This document shows, piece by piece, positions 1 through 5,725 of a stretch of 7,660 nucleotides of DNA; position 1 is the first letter of the stretch, and each line of letters starts with the position of its first letter. The stretch spans positions 1 through 7,660 of the forward strand of contig CAMLDT010000166.1 of assembly GCA_946479075.1 (NCBI GenBank), written 5' to 3'. Under the pieces are notes generated by a model, which had not been told where the DNA came from, made no database searches, and worked only from the letters and a program-made list of their open reading frames with translations. The DNA comes from an uncultured Polaromonas sp. Its GTDB lineage: Bacteria > Pseudomonadota > Gammaproteobacteria > Burkholderiales > Burkholderiaceae. The translations under genes and the position numbers were made by a program.

Positions 1-559
1 AATCCGCAAACCGCTGCGCATCAATCGTCGCCGAGGTGATGACCACTTTCAGGTCGGGCCGGCGCGGCAGCAGCTGGCGCAGATAACCGAGCAGGAAGTC
101 GATGTTCAGGCTGCGCTCGTGCGCCTCATCGATGATGAGGGTGTCGTAGGCTTTGAGCAGCGGGTCGGTCTGCGTTTCGGCCAGCAAAATGCCATCGGTC
201 ATCAGCTTGACCGACGCGTCCTTGCTGAGCCGGTCCTGGAAACGCACCTTGTAGCCAACCACGTCACCCAGCGGCGTTTTCAGTTCTTCAGCAATGCGTT
301 TGGCCACGCTGGACGCGGCGATGCGCCGCGGCTGGGTGTGGCCAATCAGCCGGCCCTGGCCCGCGGGGTAGTTGAGCTTGCCGCGCCCCATGGCCAGCGC
401 GATTTTCGGAAGCTGTGTGGTTTTGCCCGAGCCGGTTTCGCCGCAGACGATGACCACCTGGTGGGCCAGCATGGCGGCGGTGATTTCCTCGCGCTTGCCG
501 GAAACCGGCAGGGACTCGGGAAAATCGATCTTCAGGGGAACAGGCGGCGTCGGTGACAA
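1..559 (-). CDS. hrpA: ATP-dependent RNA helicase HrpA, N-terminal part (runs off the left edge)
   Basis: DEAH-box (superfamily 2) RNA helicase; in E. coli HrpA acts on mRNA and on stalled ribosomes in the cytoplasm. About 186 residues of an expected roughly 1,300 are present. Seen in order: lead-in [10 protein letters not shown], Walker A GETGSGKT (about residues 40-47), TQPRRIAA motif Ia, TDGILLAE, the DEAH box in [10 protein letters not shown] (about 144-147), and motif III SAT in ITSATID (about 176-178). This set is typical of HrpA rather than of shorter DEAD-box helicases. There is no ATG in frame between the upstream TAA and the conserved start of the protein. I chose TTG at 559 ([13 protein letters not shown]...); TTG at 586 or a CTG slightly further in are alternatives, and no good ribosome binding site is visible. 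The GGDEF gene lies 77 bases upstream on the same strand, so co-transcription is possible. Identity is firm; the start is not. Confidence 0.93.
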   Translation of the reverse strand, partial: MSPTPPVPLKIDFPESLPVSGKREEITAAMLAHQVVIVCGETGSGKTTQLPKIALAMGRGKLNYPAGQGRLIGHTQPRRIAASSVAKRIAEELKTPLGDVVGYKVRFQDRLSKDASVKLMTDGILLAETQTDPLLKAYDTLIIDEAHERSLNIDFLLGYLRQLLPRRPDLKVVITSATIDAQRFAD

Positions 560-636
560 AATGGGTTTCTGCGAGTTAACCCCCAATTATCGGTGCAGCC
601 CGGCGCCCCGGCTGGCGCAGGGCTTCGCCTTCCGGC

Positions 637-1860
637 TCAGGCGTTTTCAGGCACCGGCAACTCGACCGCCTCGCCGCTGCCCTGGTCAAACCAGGCCACG
701 CGGCTCGCGTAACTGAGCGCCGTGCGCGACATGGCGCGCGCTCTGGCCAGGGTGCCCGACGCCGTGGCCACGGGGTCTGCCACCATCAGCACACCAATGC
801 CGATATCCGCTCGCCACCTCGTCTGCTCGCTCTCGCGGCGCGCCTCGTCCAGGCTGGTGTTGAGCACCACCGATTTGCCCAGGCGGGACGCCACCCGGTG
901 CGCGAGCCTGATCAAGGTGCCGCTGTCCCGGCAGTCGGGCATTAGCAGCACAAAACCGTCTTCACCAAAGCGGCCCAGCTCCACCTGGCGCGGCACCACA
1001 CGGCGCAAACGGCCCGCGCAGACAAACAGCGCATGGTTCACCGCGGCCTTGCCATGCAGCTTTTCCAGCGCGTACAGGTTGCCTATGCTCACCACCAGCA
1101 GGCCCAGCACGGTGGGGGCGTCGTGCTGCCGGCGAAACACATCGCCCAGCATGTGGCCGGTTTCGGTGTGGGAGCGCATGCGCGTGACCGGGTCGTAGCT
1201 GGGGCCCAGGGTCATGATCTGCCGCAGCTCGATCAGGTAGGAATAACGCACCCACAGCGCGGACGCCATCATCACGAGGTAGGCCGTGCCCGACAAGGCG
1301 CTGACCGCATGCACCTGCCACGGCGCCTGCCCGCGCGCCAGCGCAATCCAGCTCAGCCCCAGCATGGCGACCAGCATGAACACCACGCCAAACACCGCCC
1401 GCCATGCGAGCCGGTCACCGCGCCAGGCGCTGCGCAGCGCCACAGCCAGTGCCGCCACGCCCAGCCAGCCGGCAATACCAACACCCAGCGCCAGCGCCTC
1501 TACCGGCGGCACCTGCCAGCCCAGGGTCAAACCGCCGGTCGTCAGCAAGGCCAGGGCCCACTGGGTGGCGCGGCGTGCCCGGCGCCTGTCGAGCGCGCCG
1601 AGAATCGAAAACAGCAGATAGGCCAGGATGATGGACACCCCGATGGCCACATGCGCCAGAAAACGCATCAGTACGCCTTCGTCCCGCAGCGGCAGCCCAC
1701 CCAGAAAGGCGATCACAAAAAAACTCGACACCGCCGCCGACAGCGCCGCATTCAGCGAGATGCGGTGCAGCGAGCGGGTGAAGCCCATCGCGGCACCAGC
1801 CAGCATCAGCGCTGTCGTGCCGAAATACACCCCCCAGAAGCCATAGGCCAGTTTTTCCAT
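637..1860 (-). CDS. Membrane protein with degenerate GGDEF domain
   Basis: Predicted inner-membrane protein of 407 residues. Residues 1-205 hold about seven hydrophobic segments (roughly 5-25, 36-57, 66-88, 98-115, 121-142, 152-172, 183-204) joined by short loops. A cytoplasmic domain of about 180 residues follows and has the layout of a diguanylate cyclase GGDEF domain: DPVTRMRSH (223-231) stands where DPLTGLxNR is usual, LGLLVVSIGNLYALEKLHG (252-270) is the first core strand and helix, and GEDGF (299-303) stands where GGDEF is usual. The second glycine is replaced by Glu and the catalytic acidic fourth position by Gly, so c-di-GMP synthesis is unlikely; an RQVE stretch lies near the normal RxxD inhibitory site but does not match it. 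Inference: a sensor or scaffold that may still bind nucleotide, or a non-signalling relic. The gene is divergent from argA (123-base gap) and upstream of hrpA. ATG at 1860 is the natural start, just before the first membrane segment. Confidence 0.8.
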   Translation of the reverse strand: MEKLAYGFWGVYFGTTALMLAGAAMGFTRSLHRISLNAALSAAVSSFFVIAFLGGLPLRDEGVLMRFLAHVAIGVSIILAYLLFSILGALDRRRARRATQWALALLTTGGLTLGWQVPPVEALALGVGIAGWLGVAALAVALRSAWRGDRLAWRAVFGVVFMLVAMLGLSWIALARGQAPWQVHAVSALSGTAYLVMMASALWVRYSYLIELRQIMTLGPSYDPVTRMRSHTETGHMLGDVFRRQHDAPTVLGLLVVSIGNLYALEKLHGKAAVNHALFVCAGRLRRVVPRQVELGRFGEDGFVLLMPDCRDSGTLIRLAHRVASRLGKSVVLNTSLDEARRESEQTRWRADIGIGVLMVADPVATASGTLARARAMSRTALSYASRVAWFDQGSGEAVELPVPENA

Positions 1861-1983
1861 GCTGCGCCATTATCCCGGCAGGCCTGCGCCCGGCCACCGC
1901 CTCCTGTCGCGTGGCCGGAAACATCCTCCCTTACACTCTCTGCCATTGGGCCCCGGCCCCTCCTGCAACCCGAAAGCGCGCCC

Positions 1984-3330
1984 ATGTCTGCGGTCTTCAA
2001 TTTCACCTTTGTGCCCTGGTTCCGCTCGGTGGCGCCCTACATCCACCTGCACCGCGGCAAGACCTTTGTGGTCGGCATTGCGGGTGAAGCCATCGCTGCC
2101 GGCAAGCTGCAGCATCTGGCGCAAGACCTCGCGCTGATCCAGAGCATGGGCGTGAAAATTGTGCTGGTGCACGGCTTCCGCCCCCAGGTCAATGAACAGC
2201 TGGCCGCCAAGGGCCATGAAGCGAAGTATTCGCACGGCATGCGCATCACCGACTCGGTCGCGCTCGATTGCGCGCAGGAAGCCGCCGGCCAGCTGCGTTA
2301 TGAAATCGAAGCCGCCTTCAGCCAGGGCCTGCCCAACACGCCCATGGCCGGCTCCACCGTGCGCGTGATTTCGGGCAACTTCATCACCGCGCGCCCGGTC
2401 GGCATCGTCGATGGCGTGGACTTCAAACACTCGGGCATGGTGCGCAAGGTCGACACCGCCGGCATCAAGCGCACCTTGGACTTCGGCGCCATGGTGCTGC
2501 TGTCGCCCTTCGGCTTTTCACCGACCGGCGAAGCCTTCAACCTGACCATGGAAGAAGTCGCCACCAGCGTGGCCATCGAACTGCAGGCCGACAAGCTGAT
2601 CTTTTTGACCGAAATCCCCGGCGTGCGCACCGACCCCACGCAGCCTGAGAGTGAAGACAACCCCATCGACACCGAGCTGCCGCTGGCCGCCGCCGAAAAA
2701 TTATTGGCCAGCCTGCCCAACGCGACCCAGCCCACCGACACCGCGTTTTACCTGCAGCACTGCGTCAAGGCCTGCAAGTCCGGCGTCGAACGCAGCCACA
2801 TCCTGCCGTTTGCGGTGGACGGTTCGCTGCTGCTGGAAATTTATGTGCACGACGGCATTGGCACCATGGTCATCGACGAAAAGCTGGAGAGCCTGCGCGA
2901 AGCCACGGCCGACGACGTGGGCGGCATATTGCAGCTGATCGAGCCGTTTGAAAAAGACGGCACCCTGGTCAAGCGCGACCGCACCGAGATCGAACGCGAC
3001 GCCGACCATTACACCGTGATCGAACACGACGGCGTGATTTTCGGCTGCGCCGCGCTCTACCCCTATCCCGAAGCCAAAACCGCCGAGATGGCAGCACTCA
3101 CCGTGTCACCGCACAGCCAGAGCCAGGGCGACGGCGAACGCATCCTCAAACGCATCGAGCAGCGCGCCCGCGGCATGGGCCTGAAAAGCATCTTTGTACT
3201 AACCACACGCACCATGCACTGGTTCATCAAGCGCGGTTTTGTGCAGGTCGATCCGGACTGGCTGCCAGAGGCGCGGAAGCGCAAATACAACATCAATCGG
3301 AAGAGTTTGGTGTTGGTTAAGAACTTGTAG
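1984..3330 (+). CDS. argA: N-acetylglutamate synthase (amino-acid N-acetyltransferase)
   Basis: Catalyses acetyl-CoA + L-glutamate to N-acetylglutamate, the first step of arginine biosynthesis; cytoplasmic. The 448-residue product matches the usual length of the two-domain E. coli-type ArgA (443). Residues about 14-295 form the amino-acid-kinase-like domain, opening with PYIHLHRGKTFVVGIAGEAI and including LVHGFRPQVN (61-70), KYSHGMRITD (81-90) and LTEIPGV (208-214); in this family that domain carries arginine feedback control. Residues about 303-448 are the GNAT acetyltransferase domain, with an acetyl-CoA loop of the form Q-x-x-G-x-G (Q379, G382, G384), LTTRTMHWFIKRGF (406-419) and the closing KYNINRKSLVL. 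ATG at 1984 was chosen because homology begins there and GAAAG lies 7 bases upstream; the reading frame stays open upstream to 1033, but that part is antisense to the GGDEF gene. The gene appears monocistronic. Identity is very firm. Confidence 0.97.
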   Translation: MSAVFNFTFVPWFRSVAPYIHLHRGKTFVVGIAGEAIAAGKLQHLAQDLALIQSMGVKIVLVHGFRPQVNEQLAAKGHEAKYSHGMRITDSVALDCAQEAAGQLRYEIEAAFSQGLPNTPMAGSTVRVISGNFITARPVGIVDGVDFKHSGMVRKVDTAGIKRTLDFGAMVLLSPFGFSPTGEAFNLTMEEVATSVAIELQADKLIFLTEIPGVRTDPTQPESEDNPIDTELPLAAAEKLLASLPNATQPTDTAFYLQHCVKACKSGVERSHILPFAVDGSLLLEIYVHDGIGTMVIDEKLESLREATADDVGGILQLIEPFEKDGTLVKRDRTEIERDADHYTVIEHDGVIFGCAALYPYPEAKTAEMAALTVSPHSQSQGDGERILKRIEQRARGMGLKSIFVLTTRTMHWFIKRGFVQVDPDWLPEARKRKYNINRKSLVLVKNL

Positions 3331-3530
3331 TTACTTACGCCGACGTTCGACACATGGTTCCCGGTACTTGACCGGGACGCGGAACCTTACCGCAACATGA
3401 TGCAACCAGAACGTCGCGCGCTTGGCGCCGCAAGGTTCGCATCGTGGGCTCTCCACCGCCTCATCGCGTGGGCGAACCCCCATCAAGTAGCGGCACTGGG
3501 CACAAAAGCTTCGCCTACTTACCGTTTTTT
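3331..3530 (-). pseudogene. Zinc-ribbon-like tail, out of frame with the upstream membrane ORF
   Basis: This minus-strand frame stays open from the A6 run (plus-strand T6 at 3525-3530) to a TAA at 3331-3333 and encodes about 64 residues. It has two CxxC pairs in FCAQCRYLMG and RCEPCGAK, spaced C-x2-C-x17-C-x2-C, a zinc-ribbon-like arrangement, followed by a basic tail ending in ERRRK. No convincing start codon precedes the cysteines in this frame; the frame can be extended to a TTG at 3600, but that stretch is antiparallel-free shadow of the membrane ORF at 3515-3823 and lacks its own ribosome binding site. Removing one A from the A6 run would fuse the two frames into one protein of about 163 residues. 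I therefore read it as the frame-displaced C-terminus of that gene, through true mutation or a homopolymer sequencing error. No family recognised. Confidence 0.35.
3356..3386 (+). terminator. Hairpin downstream of argA, possible terminator
   Basis: A 6-base perfect stem, CCCGGT / ACCGGG (3360-3365 and 3371-3376) around a 5-base loop, with a further GGTT / AACC pairing outside it across a bulge. It starts 26 bases after the argA stop. No T-tract follows, so it is not a classical intrinsic terminator. It also lies inside the zinc-ribbon reading frame on the other strand, which lowers its weight. Confidence 0.25.
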
Positions 3531-3823
3531 CGGTATTGCCACAACCGAGTAAACCAACCCAACGGAAAAAGGAGTGCAGAACTGAGAAAGTAACTGTCAA
3601 CTATGTCCTCAGGGACGCGACCTTGCTCAGCAATCAAGTGGGCCAGAGATATCAATGCTGTCAAAGCAAATATCCTGAGTAACGCACCGGTATAAATTTT
3701 TCCGCCGTATTCGACAGTCCCCCACAACTTGCACAACAAATAGAAATACCAGCCGAGGAAGAAAAAGTAAGCGCCGCTCAGGGAGAACACAACGAGCCGA
3801 ATCACCATCTGCTCCATAACCAA
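3515..3823 (-). CDS. Small hypothetical membrane protein
   Basis: I do not recognise this family. The 102-residue product is strongly hydrophobic, with three likely membrane segments: about 8-32 (rich in Phe/Tyr/Trp), 46-67 and 75-94, then a short basic tail RLWQYRKNGK. The TTG start at 3823 is preferred because GAAAGG (3830-3835) sits 6 bases upstream of it; ATG at 3817 is the alternative but is 12 bases from that site. A TTGGTG / TACTGT pair further upstream with a 15-base spacer is only a weak promoter candidate. Base composition is visibly lower in G+C than the flanking genes, which suggests different ancestry. The ORF ends just after an A6 run, and a cysteine-rich frame continues one base out of register (see 3331-3530), so the annotated C-terminus may be artificial. 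The membrane pattern and ribosome binding site make it plausibly real; function unknown. Confidence 0.5.
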   Translation of the reverse strand: MVMEQMVIRLVVFSLSGAYFFFLGWYFYLLCKLWGTVEYGGKIYTGALLRIFALTALISLAHLIAEQGRVPEDIVDSYFLSSALLFPLGWFTRLWQYRKNGK

Positions 3824-4041
3824 GGGCTGCCTTTCAGTGCGGGGTGTGAAAGAAAGTTGTGTGAACAGTATCGCTTACGAGGGCACACCAAGCCGTACAC
3901 GTTACCTACCGCGTAGGAGAACACCAACCCCCATTGGCGATGATGTCTCACGCCCTGCCCGCTTCGGGTTGGGCACAGTGAACAGGTGATCAAGCAAGCA
4001 GTGATTCGCCCTCCATCACACCATCATCCAAAGGACACACC
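3824..4041. other. Non-coding gap between the small membrane ORF and osmC
   Basis: This divergent intergenic stretch should hold the promoters of both flanking genes, but I could not pick a convincing -35/-10 pair for osmC. It contains two small dyads: CCTAC-CGC-GTAGG (3905-3917, perfect 5-base arms), which could be an operator or chance, and TGCCC...GGGCA (3956-3975) overlapping an alternative CCCG-CTT-CGGG stem. A 63-residue frame on the minus strand (3802-3993, TTG start) shows no protein-like features and I do not call it. The ribosome binding site of osmC (AAGGA, 4031-4035) is at the right end. Confidence 0.4.
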
Positions 4042-4479
4042 ATGACCGAAAAAACCGCCAGCGTTCACTGGGAAGGCCAGGGCAAAAAGGGCCAGGGCCA
4101 GATCAGCACAGAAACCGATGCGCTAAAGAACTATCCGTATGGCTTCGGCAGCCGTTTTGAAGACGACCGCAAGGGCACCAACCCCGAGGAATTGTTGGGC
4201 GCGGCGCATGCGGCCTGTTTCACCATGGCGTTTTCATTTGCCTGCGACAAGGCCGGGTTTGCCACGGAGAACGTGGACACCACGGCCAAGGTCAGCCTGA
4301 TTCCTGACGGCGATGGCTTTTTGATCGACCGGATTGCGCTGACGCTGGACGCCAAGGTGCCGGGCATCGACCCAGGCCAGTTCCAGCAGATCGCCGAAGA
4401 AGCCAAGCGCGGTTGCCCGCTGTCGAAAGCGCTGGGCAGCGTCGGCTCCATCACGCTGGTGGCCACGCTGAAAAACTGA
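4042..4479 (+). CDS. osmC: OsmC family peroxiredoxin (organic hydroperoxide reductase)
   Basis: Reduces organic hydroperoxides, and to a lesser extent H2O2, using a thiol pair; cytoplasmic, classically induced by osmotic or stationary-phase stress. The 145-residue product matches the E. coli OsmC length (143) and collinear motifs: an N-terminal VHWEGQGKKGQG, YGFGSRFED with Arg38, GTNPEELLGAAHAACF (45-60) with Glu50 and the peroxidatic Cys59, and RGCPLSKAL with the second conserved Cys125. These fit the OsmC subgroup better than Ohr. A third cysteine, Cys68, is additional. The start is clear: AAGGA lies 6 bases before ATG at 4042. It is transcribed alone, divergent from the small membrane ORF and convergent with the DsbA-like gene, with a long palindrome between the two stops. 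No OxyR or OhrR operator could be recognised upstream. Confidence 0.95.
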   Translation: MTEKTASVHWEGQGKKGQGQISTETDALKNYPYGFGSRFEDDRKGTNPEELLGAAHAACFTMAFSFACDKAGFATENVDTTAKVSLIPDGDGFLIDRIALTLDAKVPGIDPGQFQQIAEEAKRGCPLSKALGSVGSITLVATLKN

Positions 4480-4517
4480 TCGGCGCTTAGCCCCAATGCT
4501 GTCCGGTTAAACCCGAG

Positions 4518-4588
4518 ACCGTTCGGGCTGAGCTTGTCGAAGCCTGGCGCTCAGCGGGCAACCCTTCGACAAGCTCAGGGCGAACGGT
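4518..4588. repeat. Long imperfect palindrome (REP-like) between convergent genes
   Basis: Arms at 4518-4542 and 4564-4588 pair over 23 of 25 positions: an outer 8-base stem (ACCGTTCG / CGAACGGT), a 2x2 GG/GG internal loop, and an inner 15-base stem around AGCTTGTCGAAG, closing a 21-base loop. It lies between the stop of osmC and the stop of the oxidoreductase gene. From memory, elements with this CTGAGCTTGTCGAAG core are scattered in many copies between genes of Burkholderiales and some other proteobacteria; a copy count in this genome cannot be done here. In this convergent position it could end transcription from both sides, although there is no T-tract. Confidence 0.8.
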
Positions 4589-4609
4589 TCTAAACAAACA
4601 CTATGGCGG

Positions 4610-5275
4610 TCAGCCGGCGGCAGCAATCTGCCGCAAGGCCTGTTCGAACACCTCGGCAGGCTGGCCGCCGGAGATCAGGTGTTTGTCATTGATGATGATG
4701 GCGGGCACCGAGTGGATGCCGTGCTGCAGGTAAAACTGTTCGCGCTCACGCACCTCGTCCGCATACTCGTCTGAAGCCAGGATGGCTTTGGCGCGCTCCG
4801 CGTCCAGCCCAACCTCGCCGGCCACACGCGCCAGCACCTCATGCGAACCGGGGCTCTGGCCGTCGGTGAAATACGCTTTGAACAGCGCTTCCTTCAATGG
4901 CAATTGCAGCGCGGGCGATTCTTCACCGGCCCAGTGCAGCAGGCGGTGCGCATCAAAGGTGTTGTAGATGCGGCTGCGCTTGTCCATGCTGAAGGTGAAG
5001 CCCACGTCGGCGCCGCGTGCGCGGATCATTTCGCGGTTCTTCTGCGACTGCTCCGGGGTGGAGCCGTATTTTTCAGCCAGGTGTTCGCCGATGTCCTGGC
5101 CCTCGGCGGCCATCTTTGGGTTGAGTTCAAAAGGCTGGAAATGGATGTCAGCTTTCACGGTGTCACCGACCCGGCCCAGCGCGTCTTCGAGGGACTTCAG
5201 GCCGATCACGCACCAGGGGCAGGAGACGTCGGAGACAAAATCGATTTTGAGGGTGGCGGGAGCGGATGTGGTCAT
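4610..5275 (-). CDS. DsbA family oxidoreductase (FrnE/YwbO-like)
   Basis: Thioredoxin-fold thiol-disulfide oxidoreductase of the FrnE-like branch of the DsbA superfamily; cytoplasmic, since no signal peptide is visible. The 221-residue product opens with LKIDFVSDVSCPWC, so the redox motif is C19-P-W-C22 at the end of the first strand. A helical insertion follows (about 55-180) with FQPFELNPKM (46-55), RSRIYNTFDAHRLLHWA (100-116) and LKEALFKAYFTDG (127-139). The C-terminal thioredoxin half has the cis-proline in HSVPAIIIN (Pro191) and closes with LISGGQPAEVFEQAL. The arrangement is also shared with 2-hydroxychromene-2-carboxylate isomerases, but the CxxC motif points to a redox enzyme. ATG at 5273-5275 has only a weak AAGG upstream, yet the motif sits close to the N-terminus as expected. 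Physiological substrate unknown. Convergent with osmC and divergent from the DUF1272 gene. Confidence 0.9.
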   Translation of the reverse strand: MTTSAPATLKIDFVSDVSCPWCVIGLKSLEDALGRVGDTVKADIHFQPFELNPKMAAEGQDIGEHLAEKYGSTPEQSQKNREMIRARGADVGFTFSMDKRSRIYNTFDAHRLLHWAGEESPALQLPLKEALFKAYFTDGQSPGSHEVLARVAGEVGLDAERAKAILASDEYADEVREREQFYLQHGIHSVPAIIINDKHLISGGQPAEVFEQALRQIAAAG

Positions 5276-5395
5276 GGCAAAGGCCTTGTAGTGGGTGAGC
5301 GAGCGGTCGAAAAAGACTGCCCATAAACAGTAACATGTGGCGCCAGACTGCGAAATTCAAGCACGTTCAACCCTAGCCCCTGCATCGGATTTGCC

Positions 5396-5644
5396 ATGCT
5401 CCAACTCCGCCCCAACTGCGAATGCTGTAACCGCGACCTGCCGGCCGACTCGGCGGAAGCCCGCATCTGCACCTTTGAATGCACCTTCTGCAGCGACTGC
5501 GCCAGCAACAAGCTGCAGGACACCTGCCCCAACTGCGGCGGTGAATTGCTGGCCCGGCCGCGCCGGCCGGCCGACAAGCTGGCGAAATACCCGGCGTCCA
5601 CCGAACGGGTTTTCAAGCCGGCGGGTTGCCGGGCTGTACCCTGA
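5396..5644 (+). CDS. DUF1272 domain-containing cysteine-rich protein
   Basis: An 82-residue protein of the DUF1272 family, whose function is not known. It opens with the family hallmark LRPNCECCNRDLP and carries ten cysteines, nine in the first 47 residues: C8, C10, C11, C25, C29, C32, C35, C44, C47, plus C78. The ICTFECTFCSDC and CPNCGG segments look like a double zinc-binding knuckle, so a small treble-clef or zinc-ribbon protein is the reasonable structural inference. A basic, proline-rich tail with the conserved YPASTERV follows. The start at 5396 fits the family N-terminus; the ribosome binding site is weak. It is divergent from the DsbA-like gene by 120 bases and convergent with the ABC gene. 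The extra C78 near the end is outside the conserved core. Family assignment is confident; no function should be read into it. Confidence 0.88.
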   Translation: MLQLRPNCECCNRDLPADSAEARICTFECTFCSDCASNKLQDTCPNCGGELLARPRRPADKLAKYPASTERVFKPAGCRAVP

Positions 5645-5666
5645 ACCCGCCGGGGCGGTGACCGTC

Positions 5667-5724
5667 GCTATCAAAAAAGGAGCTGCCTGCGACCGTCCGA
5701 CAAGGGCTGGAGGCATTTTTCGCT
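5667..5724. repeat. Dispersed intergenic repeat, possible bidirectional terminator
   Basis: This element fills the gap between the convergent DUF1272 and ABC genes. It reads GCTATCAAAAAAGGAGCTGC, then a variable centre, then GGGCTGGAGGCATTTTTCGC. From memory this is the outline of a repeat common in Comamonadaceae genomes, usually with an AGCGCTT/AAGCGCT stem; here the inner stem is degenerate. TGCCT (5684-5688) can pair with AGGCA (5711-5715). An A6 run on the left and a T5 run on the right flank the pairing, so each strand presents stem plus U-tract, as in a bidirectional intrinsic terminator. The long loop makes this tentative. Confidence 0.6.
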
Positions 5725-5725
5725 C

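Noticed and set aside
119..556. Plus-strand 145-residue ORF
   Set aside because: Shadow of hrpA, whose helicase motifs on the minus strand are unmistakable.
1033..1983. In-frame upstream extension of argA (765 residues in total)
   Set aside because: The extension is antisense to the GGDEF gene, rich in Gln/His/Arg/Pro as expected of a high-G+C shadow frame, and ArgA homology starts at 1984 with a ribosome binding site.
3515..3530. Programmed -1 frameshift at A-AAA-AAC
   Set aside because: The heptamer is in the right register for -1 slippage, but the zinc-ribbon frame is reached by +1 (or -2) from the membrane ORF, so classical -1 shifting would not join them.
3956..3975. Possible integron attC site around GTTGGGC (3968-3974)
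   Set aside because: The core heptamer fits GTTRRRY, but no matching RYYYAAC partner lies at a suitable distance, and there is no integrase or cassette array.
3802..3993. 63-residue minus-strand ORF upstream of the small membrane ORF
   Set aside because: TTG start, no ribosome binding site, no protein-like pattern, and it overlaps the better supported membrane ORF.
4841..5326. Plus-strand 161-residue ORF
   Set aside because: Shadow of the CPWC oxidoreductase gene on the minus strand.
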